Positions 1 to 11,411 of a stretch of DNA of 64,000 bases are shown piece by piece. Origin of the DNA: Astropecten irregularis. Taxonomy: Eukaryota; Echinodermata; Asteroidea; Paxillosida; Astropectinidae. Location: NCBI GenBank assembly GCA_963971285.1, contig OZ020254.1, forward strand, positions 19,684,932 to 19,748,931, written 5' to 3'. The notes under the pieces were generated by a model, which did no database searches, was not told the DNA's origin, and worked only from the letters and a program-made list of their open reading frames with translations. The translations under genes were made by a program, and so were the position numbers. The stretch's first letter is position 1. Each line of letters opens with the position of its first letter.

Positions 1-88
1 CTTGTTATTTCATGTACATGTTGGATCAGACAAAGTGTGAGTGCTGTTCTGTGACCTTTACCAATCATGTATTATACCTTTACATAGG
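1..88. repeat. Family B inverted-repeat element, cut by window edge
   Basis: This is the right-hand end of an element that is complete at 15506-15874 and, inverted, at 31734-32105. It contains the family segment reading gatcagacaaagtgtgagtg and ends in a tataccttta terminus. The left part lies outside the window. Confidence 0.6.
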
Positions 89-342
89 TTCAGCAAGAAC
101 ACTAGTCCATGGTTTGGCTATTACATTGTAAAGACCATAGTGTGGGTAGCCGTGTCAGTCTATTAAAATAATACAGAAAATTAGGGTAGCACTTGTAAAG
201 ACCATAACTGGACAATAAAACAAAACTTGTACAGTACACTGTACATTATACACACAATACACAGAAATACACCCTGTATACTGACATACTGTACATTGTG
301 TACAATGTATCATTTGTGCCTTTATGTCACGTTGGAGACATC

Positions 343-739
343 TTTAAAGGTACACATGTAGTATCATACTTTGGTAAGAGACCAAAACAGAAATGTTCAC
401 AGATTTATGTACGTACATGTATAACTTTCAGGGTATGAAGATGATGCTAGTAGAAACCTACCGTTAAAATTTGTCTGCCTGAAATGGCGTATTTATCCAG
501 AAATTAATCAAACAACGACCAAAAATCTTTTTGATCTTTTAAAAGATCAAAAATAAAAGAGAAATGACTTAAGAAATACTGTGACAGTTTTTCACTGTTT
601 TCTCAAAAAGTGGGCAACGTATGGGACTGAAATTTTCACAGATGACTGTTACTGTATCTGTCTTAATATTTTTGCCCATGAATCTGTATTTCTTTCATAA
701 AAACCAAAGTACATGTACAATGTATGATACTACCTTTAA
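343..739. repeat. Family A short inverted-repeat element (copy 1)
   Basis: The ends are inverted (TTTAAAGGT at the left, ACCTTTAA at the right), with GTATCATACTTTGG and its complement just inside. The centre is a palindrome, TTGATC-TTTTAAAAGATCAA. TACATG-rich sequence interrupts both ends compared with the copies at 7725, 54604 and 60187. No coding potential, so it looks like a non-autonomous DNA transposon (MITE). Confidence 0.7.
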
Positions 740-1199
740 GACTCACTCACAGGGGAGCACAACTGTAATGAATTTCAGACATGTTTACATGGCTTAGGGT
801 GGACCCGTTCCCTTCGTGAATGTTTCTCCAGGGAAGTTTTTACTGAATCGGAATGAGGAAAATGCGGACATGCTTTAAAGCACTGTGTCTATCACTACCA
901 TGTGTTTCAACAACTCTCTTGCATTAAACTAATGGCGTGTCATAGGGCATACGTACAGTATACGCACTCATGTACATACAGTATACCCATATTCACTGGA
1001 ATTATAAATACAATGTGGGCATGTGGCGTAACATAAACACATACACATATTCAGGTCAAACGATGTCCACACAATGCAGGATCCCAAGACATTACGTGGA
1101 CTCGCACACGTCCACATAACGTTTTCAAGGAAAAGAAAAGGCCAAAAGGAGAAATGTACTGTCTTTAGGCTCCTACTGTACATATTCATGTCTGTCACA

Positions 1200-1371
1200 A
1201 ATAGCGTTCCGCACTTGCGCTAAAAATAGCACCGGACCTCAGACAAACCATGGACAAACATTGCAACCATGCACACGTGGGTGGGTGTGCGCGTATTATA
1301 CACTACATGGGTGAGTCAATGTTTGTCTGACATCCGGGGATTTTGTGACGTCATTAGTGCGGAGCGCTATT
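1200..1371. repeat. Family D short inverted-repeat element (copy 1)
   Basis: It starts AATAGCGTTCCGCACT and ends AGTGCGGAGCGCTATT, an imperfect terminal inverted repeat with a nearby TGACGTCA. Related copies lie at 16369-16530, 27013-27162 and 29897-30020. No ORF of its own; probable MITE. Confidence 0.65.
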
Positions 1372-1681
1372 GGAGTTACTTTCAAGGGATAGGGCCTATT
1401 CAGCCTAATTCCATCATAAAAAAAATATGATACAATTCAAATTTGGTTTCAAGATGTCCATTTGGTCAGTACATGAGAACAAAAAATCATGCAGATACAG
1501 TACTGTATACATGTATACATGTACATAACATGTACAACAAGACTGTGTTGTGCGACTCTGTGTACACGTGTATGGTGTGTTCATGTTTATAAAATGTACT
1601 ACATGTATGTACACTTTTTGTACAGTGTATATCATGGCAACGCATCAGTTCATAATTATTGTACACAATGTAATTTCAAGT

Positions 1682-1890
1682 TTTAAAGGAACAATCATAC
1701 TTTCAGACTTTAGGATAACATTCAGCATGTTCAGTAGCATACCAAAACAGAAGTCTTCCCAGATTAACCTACACGTAAACGCTAACTTACAGGGTACAAA
1801 GATGGTGATGGTAGAGGCGTTAAAAAACTTCAGCCTGAAATGCTGTATCCATTTATCCTGAAAAAAGTACCAAACACCAAAACAGTTTTG
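1682..1890. repeat. Family A element, left half
   Basis: A diverged and truncated family A copy. It carries the AGCATACCAAAACAGAAGTC, GATGGTGATGGTAGA and GCCTGAAATGCTGTA blocks in the same order as the full copies, and stops before the central palindrome. Confidence 0.55.
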
Positions 1891-2270
1891 ACCTCAGTGT
1901 GTTACTACAATACAGTGTTGCTTAATTGTTTGGTACAATTTTCTAAGGCTGAGACGTCACAGAATTGTTTTATTCCCGAATCCGACAGAGTTGTGCCGGT
2001 TAAAATCCGGTGTTCCACTGAATGAATTCAAGAGTAATAAACTTGTTTGGTGACCGAAAAAAAGAAGAAGAGAAACATAGAAAATGTTGACATTGAACAC
2101 CAACGTCGAACACATGTGAATACACGGTTGGAGAAATGAGTGTAAATGATTAATTGGAGTAATGTATGCATTGTAATTTAGATCGCATCACGTCACATCG
2201 GTAGGAATCTAGAATCCGACCGTTCTGACCAAGCCCTAGTGGTATGTAAATTGCGTGGTTTGCGATCCAG

Positions 2271-2480
2271 GCCCCCTGTGGAGACTTTGGTAATGTGTGG
2301 TAAGCAGCTCTTGTATTGTGTGGTAGGTGCAGAGGGTAAGGGTTAATATCCAGTCCCCCTGTGGAGACTGTGGTTATATATGTGGTAAGCAGCTCTTGTC
2401 TTGTGTGGTAGGCTCAGAGGGCTAGGGTTAATATCCAGTCTCCCTGTGGAGACTGTGGTAATGTGTGGTAAGCAGCTCTT
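2271..2480 (+). repeat. Tandem repeat, ~80-bp unit, 2.5 copies
   Basis: The unit contains CCCTGTGGAGACTGTGGTAA, GTGTGGTAAGCAGCTCTTGT and GGGTTAATATCCAGT. The same unit reappears in tandem at 36555-36735, inside an ANKRD55 intron. The short GGGTTAGGGTTA stretch in some units looks telomere-like but is not repeated as a telomere would be. Confidence 0.7.
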
Positions 2481-2510
2481 GTCAAACAAGAATAAACTTC
2501 AACATTCAAA

Positions 2511-3434
2511 TCATTCAGCTATGCTAACGTGACATGATTGATACATTGCACAATTTTTGCACACATTTTCCAGAGGGATTACACAAGACTGAATTACCGC
2601 TTTGTCACATTCAATGGCAGGCTCTGGATCAAATACCTCCTCTTCCATTATTACAAATCCCAACGACGACAGCAACGCATCAATCTACATCCCAGCTAGA
2701 AGAAACCACACAACAATTCAGTTTCCATGGCGATACTGAAACATCGTACATTGTAGATGAGACGTTGTGTTGATAAACATCCGAGATTCAACAGCTGCAT
2801 TGACCAATTCCAGAAAGTGACGTCTAACTTCGTCCAAATCAACGGACAATCTTAGAGAACGAGTCGCATGTACTGCCTCATCGACTTTCAGCTGATAGCG
2901 ATCGATAAAAGTATGATGTTTTTCCAGTGGCTGGCCAGTTATGTCACATGAAACAAAGAAGCCATTGTATCATCTATGATATCCAGTGTCACGGATCAGA
3001 TAAGTCATCTGATTGATCAGACAAGCTCAAAATTGCTGCATAGTTTGCAAGAAGTCGGCATGATGATACCAAGAGGACTACAAAATGGTACAATCCTCTT
3101 GAAGAGTCATGATGTCAAATCGCTTTATTGATGACGACGGTCGGAATACGCATCATACGTAAGTAAGTACGTACTATACCAAACAAATGAACACATCCAA
3201 TTGATATCTGGGGCTGCATACAACGGCGCCATGATGGTCCCTGCTCTGTCTGCGTTATAACATGGTAAGACGATGGAGACAACCAACCAAGTTCACTTCA
3301 TCAACAATTTCTTGTTGGTTTCTTGGACCAGGCCCATATGCCCGCATCATTGCCATGACTTGTGTGGAATCTAAGGAATGTAACATCCCAATGGACCGGT
3401 GCTTGGATGGTGAGAATGGGAGTAGACTAGCTAA
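2511..3434 (-). pseudogene. Decayed coding-like stretch, unrecognised
   Basis: Three open segments share one minus-strand frame: 3434-3255 (59 codons, with a run reading EIVDEVNLVGCLHRL), 2969-2718 (83 codons, with HTFIDRYQLKVDEAVHATRS) and 2648-2511 (45 codons, starting MEEEVFDPEPAIECDK). Stops separate them, and a fourth protein-like stretch between the first two lies in a neighbouring frame. This fits an old gene or transposon ORF with stops and a frameshift. It could also be chance, or unresolved exons. I do not recognise the family. Confidence 0.28.
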
Positions 3435-3529
3435 TCAGTCCTCCCTGGGATACAAGGCAGTCTACAATAACACATCACTGCAGCCGACGTATTATATCAA
3501 ATATTGCAATCAAAATCATGAATTAAAGG

Positions 3530-3690
3530 TATTTTCATACCTTGGTTTTTGTCAGAGTAATGCAGCTTCATGATCAAAAATATCAAGAAAGATACAGCAA
3601 CAGTCATCTGTGAAATTTCCAGTCCCATCCAGTTGCATTTCAACTTTTTGTGCACAGTCATGACAGTAGGTGAAGAATGGAAATCGGTCA
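3530..3690. repeat. Family A element, fragment
   Basis: A partial, diverged copy in the opposite orientation to copy 1. It contains the blocks ACCTTGGTTTTTGTCA, CAAAAATATCAAGAAAGATA and CATCTGTGAAATTTCCAGTC, which match positions 47900-48010. Confidence 0.5.
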
Positions 3691-4423
3691 TATAATGTAG
3701 GCCTATGCATAATGTATGTAACACACATGTAGGTCTTGTACAGTTTTTTGTACACTGTCTATAATTTATTATACACACGTATCGTTTATTAGTCAACTTT
3801 GGGTTTTTTTTCAAACAAAATTTACATTATTACTTTGGAATAATAGGGTACATACATGTCCTACATGAATATTTGTACATATTCATTTTTCTCCAAAATT
3901 ACGTGGACATCAGTACTTAGTATTTCTCAGTGATATGATTTTTGGTTTGTTTAAATTTCTTTCCGAATGTAGGTCTACTGTACATAAAATACATAGTACA
4001 TACAATGTATCCATACCAAAGTTTACATTTAACATTCCCCCCCTGTAGTAAGTGTGATATCCTGAATACCACAATAAACCACAGTGTGCACTGAGGGGGG
4101 TTAGGGTTAAGCCTAATTAAAATAATGTAAACTATTTTTAACTATATAAGAAAAGTAAAACATTGGTTTCAGAATGAACAACACATAATGTACTACACAG
4201 GTGAAATGTACACATATTAAAAACGCGCAGAAACTGAATGTAAAATGAATTAAAAATTGAAGAATTAGTTTTCCTCTCTCAAACCACTCATGTACAGATT
4301 ATATGCAAATTATGTGTACTGTAGTATATTTTCTGGAATATATGTAACAAAAATACTGGTACATGTACATGTACTAGCCTTGAGCAAAAAGCTTGAGTAC
4401 AAATTTACACACAGTATGACATA

Positions 4424-4745
4424 CCAGAATTTGTATCCTTTGTGTGGCTTTGTTCTTGTGTACTAATGAACACTCTCTGAAGAGCAGAATTGAAATCGCT
4501 CCCATTTGAGCTAGAATCACTTTCCTGAGTTGAAATTTCTGGAGAACCTTTCTTTTAATTATTTACTTATATGCCTAAGATATTTCTATCTCTTTGTGAC
4601 AGATATAAAACCTTGTAAATTCCTCTTTTTTGAGTTAATTCCAAATATCAGTTGAGTGAAAACCTTATGGAGACCTATACACTTTAAGAATTTCCCTGTG
4701 GAGACATATTCAACCTATTGTGCCCGGTCTCCACAAGGCACCAGA
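4424..4745 (+). repeat. Family H interspersed repeat
   Basis: Shares blocks such as AATTTGTATCCTT, GAAGAGCAGAATTGAAATCG and ATTTCCCTGTGGAGACATAT with 22918-23745, 27354-27905 and 28615-28810. Copies are similar but carry different insertions. The class is unknown. Confidence 0.6.
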
Positions 4746-5948
4746 TGTACATGTACAGTATGCATGCGTTCTATACTTGTGTGACCTTAAATGGAAAATA
4801 GATAAGCACTGTTGGCCAGTCTAGTACTTGACAGATAACATGGAAATAGATTCATAATCACATGGCCTCGTACTGTGTGTCTATGAGAGGAAGTGTGTTT
4901 ATCTTCCCTGTGTAGAATGTATATGTGCTGTTGTATGTTGATGTATGGCCAGAGGAACCTCACAGTGCACTGTGCACTGCATGTGTGACAATTGGCCAAG
5001 TCGATTTTGCCTATATTTGGCAGATAATTGGCATGTTGAGTGCAGTGGTGTACATGTATGTAGGGCCTACATGTACACTGTACATGTACTGAACATTGTG
5101 CAATATGGATGCAGTAAGTGTAAATAGTGTAGATTGGCCTGTGTTTGGCATATTGGTTATATCATGTGACTGGGCCTAGGCTAAATGTACACGTTATGTA
5201 CTGTAGTGTACTCATATGTACATGTACATGTATGCTCACACACATGTATGCTCACACACGGCCTACTGCATAAAGGTACATGTCTTACAATAAGTACAAT
5301 GTACTGTACATATGTACTGTATACATCATGTCATCGCCGTTTTTACGATCTGGCAAAATCTGAATCTGTAATTAATTAATCTGTTAATTAATCTTAACAG
5401 CTCGGTATTTGTATGGCCTTCCCATAAGTGGTCAGACAATAAGAGATGCACATGTTAAAACATGTGCGTCTCTTCATGGTGATACTGTATTACCATGAAG
5501 GTCATTGATTGTCACCATGGTGGACTGTACATGTCCAGTATGTGTATGAAGACAACAAAATTGTAGGAAGACACTATACATGTACAGGGTACAGTATGTA
5601 AATTCCATACTACCAATAACCTTGTGCTAAAGAATATGAACACGTTTACACTTTACACTGTACCAGTACATGTAATGTAGTGTACATACTGGATTAAAGA
5701 TATTGTACACTGCATATAAATGTACAGTCACCTTGATGAACGCTTCATATGCAAATAATGAGCAGCTTAGATGTACAGTGTATACATGTACAGATACACT
5801 TATTGCAGTGGAACGTCAATATACATGAAATGAACACGTTAGACATGTTAGATACATGTAATAAATATTTGGCTATACCGAACATCATCCTTGGCTCCCA
5901 ATTTTTGTTCATGATCTACGTTACACCCAATATGGTTCTTTCATTCGC

Positions 5949-6105
5949 CACTAATGAACGACCACTATAACGAACGACCACTATAACGAACGACCACTAT
6001 AACGAACGACCACTATAACGAACGACCACTATAACGAACGACCACTACAACGAACGACCACTGTAACGAACGACCACTATAACGAACAACCACTATAACA
6101 AACAA
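5949..6105 (+). repeat. Minisatellite, 16-bp unit GAACGACCACTATAAC, ~10 copies
   Basis: About ten near-identical head-to-tail copies with single-base variants (for example CTACAAC, CTGTAAC). The period equals that of the much longer array at 39049-40630, but the sequences are unrelated. Confidence 0.9.
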
Positions 6106-6547
6106 CATACATGTAGATCCCACCATGTTCGTTATAGCAGCATTCCACTGAACATAGTGACATTCCATGGGCTGTTGTGCAACAGCGTAAAACCAACTCA
6201 AAGCAAGGCTTTCTCCTATTAAAAAAAAACAACTTTGAACTTCGCATGCCGGCAACTATACGACGTATTACGCTTAAATGCATGTTAACATGTCATGTCA
6301 CACAAACGTGTTTGCCTGAAGATTACCCATTGTCCTTTGCGTGTGCAACTGTGCATGGGTAATGCAGTGTTATAAACAGGCTATATTCAAAACGGTCCAT
6401 GGAGATGAAATGGCAAAAGCACTAAAAGTAAGATGTCAAAATGACACCCAAACCCTTATCAGTCCAAGCAATTTAAAATCACCCTTGTCTTCAATCTAGT
6501 AAATGTGTATACAGAAATAGTTTTCAAGATGGGTGTACTGTACTTAC

Positions 6548-6818
6548 CTTGTCTGTTACAGCTTGCAAGCATTCCAGCACGGCATACTTCTTCCAGTCGT
6601 CCGACGTCCACGACTTACGGAGCTTCCTCTGCTGAACACGGCTCCTGCCTGACCTGGCCTCCTTCGGAGGCTTGAAGGGGTCAAACTCAGCCCCATCAGG
6701 CTCAAAGCTCTCCTGCTGTAGAATGCTCAGGATGTAACGCGTGTAGATAACTGCATCAATACCTCGTGTTTCCAACTCCTGACCAAGCCAGGTCTGAAGG
6801 GCAGGAAGCGTGATCATT
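6548..6818 (-). CDS. First coding exon of an unrecognised gene (minus strand)
   Basis: On the minus strand an ATG at 6817 opens 90 codons. The frame ends in phase 0 at a strong donor, ACAAG|GTAAGTA, complementary to 6541-6547. One base before the ATG is an AG acceptor preceded by a long pyrimidine tract, so the exon is probably internal with the start codon at its 5' edge. The product begins MITLPALQTWLGQELETRG and carries WL-x2-ELE-x2-GID-x2-IY-x2-YILSILQQE at about residues 10-36. This resembles the N-terminal helical motif of the CCDC43 family, as I remember it. The second half is basic (RSGRSRVQQRKLRK), then WTSDDWKKYAVLECLQAV. Later exons should lie at lower coordinates; I could not identify them. 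The gene is real with good probability, but the family is not settled. Confidence 0.7.
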
Positions 6819-6943
6819 CTCGGTTAGGAGAGAGGGGAGGGGGTTAGGGAGAAGGGTTTAAGGGAAGGGGGAGGTAGGGTGATGAGATTTAAGAGATACG
6901 AGTCTTACGTAGACTCACTGGGAGTAGAAGGGTGCCATGATGT

Positions 6944-7093
6944 TTAGAACGAGTAGTCGCATCTGTCACAGATGGCCTGAAGTTCTCGGTTAGACCCGTT
7001 GATCTTGGCCCCACTCTGCCCAGAGTTCTTGCCAGCGATTGCCGTCGCGTCCGACAGACATGCAACTTCAGGAATCACAAAAACGGCAGCCAT
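6944..7093 (-). CDS. 49-codon upstream ORF in probable 5' UTR exon
   Basis: On the minus strand, ATG at 7093 opens MAAVFVIPEVACLSDATAIA and ends at a TAA at 6946-6944. A GTGAGT donor follows (complement of 6913-6918). Splicing there to the acceptor before 6818 would place this ORF wholly in the leader of the downstream coding exon. It could be a regulatory upstream ORF, an independent micropeptide or chance. Its fairly even amino-acid composition favours a real transcribed exon. An 11-nt string, CTAACCGAGAA, occurs both here and just before the main ATG. Confidence 0.4.
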   Translation of the reverse strand: MAAVFVIPEVACLSDATAIAGKNSGQSGAKINGSNRELQAICDRCDYSF

Positions 7094-7724
7094 GATGAGA
7101 GCTTAAAAGTTCCGCCAATAATCTGACTTATTACCCCATCATTAAGCCTTCATCATCTGACCATACATGCATGAACATAACGCAAGTTCTGTTGTAGATT
7201 GTTCAATTCGATCCCACTTTGTCAGTTGATTAAAGAGGGGATTTTGTTCAACCTTTTCCCCAAAGTTTGTTTCCGGGGTGAGCCTGGCTAGGTTATTCAA
7301 CCCAGTCTAGTGTCCCTCGTACCAGGTTAGTGTTGGCACAGAAACCCAAACCTCAAGGGAATATGGGCACAGGATGCACCCTTAATACTGCTGACTCACT
7401 ACAGACTATGCAGCATAGACACTCGTGGCTTTAAACAGTACGTGTACACCGCCAAAACTGTCAATGAACAGTCTTGGAAACTTCACGCTGTCCTCCACGG
7501 TGAAACTTAGTTCACCTCCATTTGGCAGGCAATTATCGGGCCCTTGCAGTTGCCGTGGCCTGCAGACAATATGGATCAAAAGAAAAAATGGTTCGCATAA
7601 GTGCCATGTCTTAAAAAACGGCTTTGCAAAATGCATACGTCGCAAACGATACGTGTAAAAGTCAGGTTAACCTTTTCGCTAGACATTAAATGTCACTTGG
7701 TAAAAGTGAGTCTCAAAAATGTAC

Positions 7725-8087
7725 TTAAAGGTAGTATTATACTTTGGTAGCATACCGAAACAGAAATCTTCACAGATTTACCTGTAACTTACAGGGTATA
7801 AAGATGGTGATGGTACTAACTCTGGTAACATTTTTCTACCTGAAATGCTGTATTTATCCAGAAAAGAGTAAAACCAATGAACAAAATTACTGTTGATCTT
7901 TTAAAGATCAAAAATAAAAGAGAAAAGACTCACAAAATACTGTGGCTGTTTTTCACTGTTTCCTCAAAAAGTGGGCAACGTATGGAACTGGAATTTTCAC
8001 AGATGACTGTTACTGTATCTGTCTTGATATTTTTGCCCATGAATCTGTATTTCTTTGACTAAAACCAAAGTATGATATTACCTTTAA
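7725..8087. repeat. Family A element (copy 2, complete)
   Basis: Inverted ends TTAAAGGTAGTATTATACTT and AAGTATGATATTACCTTTAA. The centre reads TTGATCTTTTAAAGATCAAA, a perfect or near-perfect palindrome. About 360 bp long, without an ORF of its own. Confidence 0.8.
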
Positions 8088-8718
8088 AGACTCAACTGGA
8101 ACAATATTAATAATGCAAATCGCACTACAGTATTAGTATCACTACATGTAATTAATTATTTATAATTTCAATTGTTTAATAATGGTCAGCTCCCCTCATA
8201 CATATGTACGTTCCATATTCATTTACTCCTTCATTTTATTCGTCCAATACAGGAAACTAAATAAAAATTTAATAATACAAGTAATAAACTGCTGCAAACT
8301 TCTCATAAGCCAAAATAATTACTTGAAATTCATATAAAATGGTTGGAGTTAGGAGGGCTTGGTGCATTTCGATCCTTACAGGATCTTTCGCAAAGGTTAA
8401 ATGACAAGAACATGCCAAGTAAAGATACAAATGGATGAGAGGATCGAAACAAAAGGGGGGAGGTTGGCTGATGAGCAGTTTGCAGCAGTTTATTACTTGT
8501 ATCTAATGGGTTATGTACAGTATATTAGTACCTTACATGTACATATTAAATCATTCATTTTATTCATCCAACATAGGAAATTTCATTGTGTTGTATTGAA
8601 CAAATTCAATAAAACACAACAAAATGAAGAACAGTACACCTCCATATAATTCAAATGAAAAACAAAGTAAAATACACGTTTTTTCTTCACCATCAAATAA
8701 CCACAAGGGAAACTGACA

Positions 8719-8907
8719 GAATTTAAAGTCATTGAAAAGTGAACAAAGAAAAATTGACTGGAGAGGGATTCGAACCGGCGACCTCCTGAATACCGTACCG
8801 GCACTCTTACCAACTGAGCTATTCAGCCCTATGTTGGTGGTGTCCCAAATAGTAAATTATCTTTGTTCGTTTGGCAGTCAGAAACCATGAAACCACGTAC
8901 ACACCGC
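8719..8907 (-). repeat. tRNA-related SINE (copy 1)
   Basis: Matches 22331-22527 over its whole length. On the minus strand the order is: about 90 nt of conserved head (GCGGTGTGTACGTGG...), then a tRNA-like part with an A box (TAGCTCAGTTGGTA) and a B box (GGTTCGAATCC), then about 35 nt of tail (TTTCTTTGTTCACTTTTCAA). The T stem has mismatches and the acceptor stem is degraded, so this is not a working tRNA gene. Confidence 0.75.
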
Positions 8908-9383
8908 CACACCGTTTTTATGTAAGTATGTTACATTTTTCCAAACTGATCAATCTGAAAACAAACCCCAACAAAAATTTGTGGAAAAGATTAATTACTT
9001 AATTATAAGCACTGACGATACGCATGCATAACATGTAGTAATCAGAACGAGACATTTAACAGAAACAGTCTAGCCTTCTTATAAAGCCACAGACATATAT
9101 CATAGGATTGGATACGCATGGTAATACCATTCTTAACCATATTGCCCATGTGCGGCTGCATGATATACAACACAGGAAGTTTCATTTCCTAGTCACTAGG
9201 GTCATATTACTTGATTTACTTCCTCAAGTAATTGCCAACATCACTTCTTTTTTGGTGTGTTTTTTTTTCCTTTTTTGGCGAATGGGGTGTGTGAAATGGC
9301 ACAGTTCATAGCCTAAACCTTTGAGCTACAGGTCAATTTTATTTAAATGTTTTAAGGATTTGAGAGCAAAACTGAAAATATCA

Positions 9384-9597
9384 TTTAAAGGTAGTATCAT
9401 ACTTTGGTCGCATACTGAAACAGAAGTCTTCACAGATTTACAGGGAACAAAGATGGTGATGGTAGAAACATACCGCTTAAATTGTTCCGCCTGAAATGCA
9501 GTATTTATCCAGAAAAGAGTAAAACCAGTAACGGTAGTGACCCAAATTGAAATTATTTTTGATCTTTTAGAGATCAAAAATAAAAGAGAAAAGACTT
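9384..9597. repeat. Family A element, left half
   Basis: Starts TTTAAAGGTAGTATCATACT and continues to just past the central GATCTTTTAGAGATCAAAAA palindrome. The right half is missing. Confidence 0.65.
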
Positions 9598-10654
9598 AAT
9601 CAAATCTTAATTTGTTTGGTGTTACATGTAGGAGGGCCTGATATGTTTGGATCCTATAGCAGGATCTTTCTCAAAGGCTAAATGACAAGAGGACAAGAAC
9701 ATGCAAGTAAATGGATAGGATCACAAAACAAGGGGACACCGGACAGAGTGTCTGGGGAACACAAGAGGTCGCCGACTGGGTGTAGGGGCCTAGGGGGTAT
9801 CCAGGTAACATCAAAGGTGGATGTGTTTGCAGATGTAACATCTGACACCATCACAAGTCTTGCCCCAACCCGATGGAATGACCCATTTATAAACAGTCCG
9901 GGCCGGCAAAGTGGAAATGGGGTGAGGTGGCAATGTAAAGTACTGTACATTTAAGCATACATACACTGTACATTTAGTACACATGAACTTCATGAGCAAA
10001 TATACTGAGATTACGGTGTCTGTGTGTAATAACTGTACAAAGGACATCAAAGTATGCAGTATGTGTGGTACACTGATCAAAGTTCAACCGTGGGACTGCT
10101 GAAGTAAACTGCTTTTTGTTCACCTTTCGCCCACTTTGAAAATGAGACATAAATTATACTCTTTTATGAGTTACGTGGCTCAGAAAAGAACCAGTACAAA
10201 AAAACCTGCTCTTTTCAGAGCCACATGACTCAAATAAGAATAGATTTAAGACTTGCTATGCATGGTGGAAGTACTATAATAATGTAAGGCAGGTCTGCGG
10301 TGACACCATGTAATCTCTTCTGTGAGAGTCTGAGTGTGTGGTTCTGAGAAGAACCGGTGGTATTACCTCTTGACGTTTCCAACAGTGTGCTCTGTTCATC
10401 TTCAGGAAGGATTAACTGTTCATTTTTGTACAAATTATAAGAGCTATAAGTTTAAAGCAATAAAGATGAACAGAGCACACTGTTTGAAACATCGAGAGAT
10501 CAAACCATTGATCGGTTCTTGTCAGAACTACACACTCTTACAGATATGACTGAAGAGATTACATGGTGTCACCACAAACCTACCTTATTTGAAAGAATGC
10601 TTGGAGTTAGGAGCCCTGGCCTGACACGTTTCAATCCTAGCAGGATCTTTCTCA

Positions 10655-10850
10655 TAAGGCTAACCTTTGAGAAAGATCCTGCTAGGATTGAAACGCTAAC
10701 CTTTGAGAAAGATCCTGCTAGGATTGAAACGCTAACCTTTGAGAAAGATCCGGCTAAGATCGAAATGCTAACCTTTGAGAAAGATCCTGCTAGGATTGAA
10801 ACGCTAACCTTTGAGAAAGATCCTGCTAGGATCGAAACGCGTCAGGCCCT
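10655..10850 (+). repeat. Minisatellite, 36-bp unit, ~5 copies
   Basis: The unit contains GAGAAAGATCCTGCTAGGAT followed by TGAAACGCTAACCTTT. The core GATCCTGCTAGGATC is an inverted repeat with a 3-base loop. As 36 is a multiple of 3, the array reads through as a 12-residue repeat (LTFEKDPARIET), which explains the open frame without implying a gene. Single copies of the core lie near 8380, 9655, 14560, 16660, 16755 and 19550. Confidence 0.85.
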
Positions 10851-11096
10851 CACTTACTCCAATATTTCAGTGAAAAAGTACAATTTCTTACTTTTTTTAG
10901 GAACCACTTGTCCAGTGTCCACAATTACCAAAATAATTACATGTACATTTATGACTTCAATAAAAATAGGTAACAATGCCAACATGAATGTTCAGCACAT
11001 CATATTCCAACTCGGCATGCTCCGCCCTGACTTGACAGAATGAACATATTCATTGAGTTAAATGCTTCAAATTACATGTAGCCTAATTTCGGCAGT

Positions 11097-11267
11097 GTAT
11101 ATTTTGCCGGCACCGGCAATCTTCCTGCAAACGCTATTTTGCCATTCCCTGCAGTGGCTAATTTGCAGTATAAGAACGTAACTCCGGCAAAATAACCTTT
11201 AGAGAAAGAAGGCCGGCATGGCCAACGAGAAAAATGCATGAGGGATTGACGGTGCCGTCAAAATATA
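11097..11267. repeat. Family F short inverted-repeat element (copy 1)
   Basis: Begins TATATTTTGCCGGCACCGGC and ends TGACGGTGCCGTCAAAATATA. It shares CCTGCAAACGCTATTTTGCC and TTTGCAGTAT blocks with 50936-51112 and, more diverged, 13712-13899. No ORF; probable MITE. Confidence 0.75.
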
Positions 11268-11343
11268 CATGTACACTTCCTTTAATTTCCATTCCCCTGA
11301 ACTGAAGAAGGTGCATCAAAAGCTTTATGTTATGGGCCAAGTT

Positions 11344-11411
11344 TACTTCCAAAGTTGTAAGACTCCCGTGTGCGAGTGAACACGGGAGTCCGCCTTACAA
11401 CTTTGGAAGTA
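11344..11411. mobile_element. 68-bp foldback element with 9-bp flanking repeats
   Basis: A long stem begins TACTTCCAAAGTTGTAAG and ends with its exact complement CTTACAACTTTGGAAGTA, with an inner pairing of CTCCCGTGT and ACACGGGAG around GCGAGTGA. GGCCAAGTT occurs directly on both sides (11335-11343 and 11412-11420), as expected of a target-site duplication. A nine-base duplication is within the range made by Mutator-like transposases. The size is extreme and nothing is encoded. Confidence 0.65.

Larger units (their letters stand above)
3740..6500. other. Non-coding stretch rich in TACATG runs
   Basis: No supportable gene. It holds many short TACATGTACATG-type runs, a family H repeat (4424-4745), two small hairpins near 5450-5500 (around ATGCACATGTTAAAACATGT and TTCATGGT...ACCATGAA) and the 16-bp tandem array at 5949-6105. 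Short ORFs here are TACATG-repeat or chance ORFs. Confidence 0.6.

Noticed and set aside
9678-10080. Overlapping ORFs of about 90 codons on both strands
   Set aside because: Mutually antisense, no recognisable motif, next to dispersed repeat sequence.
10519-11043. 174-codon plus-strand ORF
   Set aside because: Its length comes from the 36-bp tandem array; no support outside the array.
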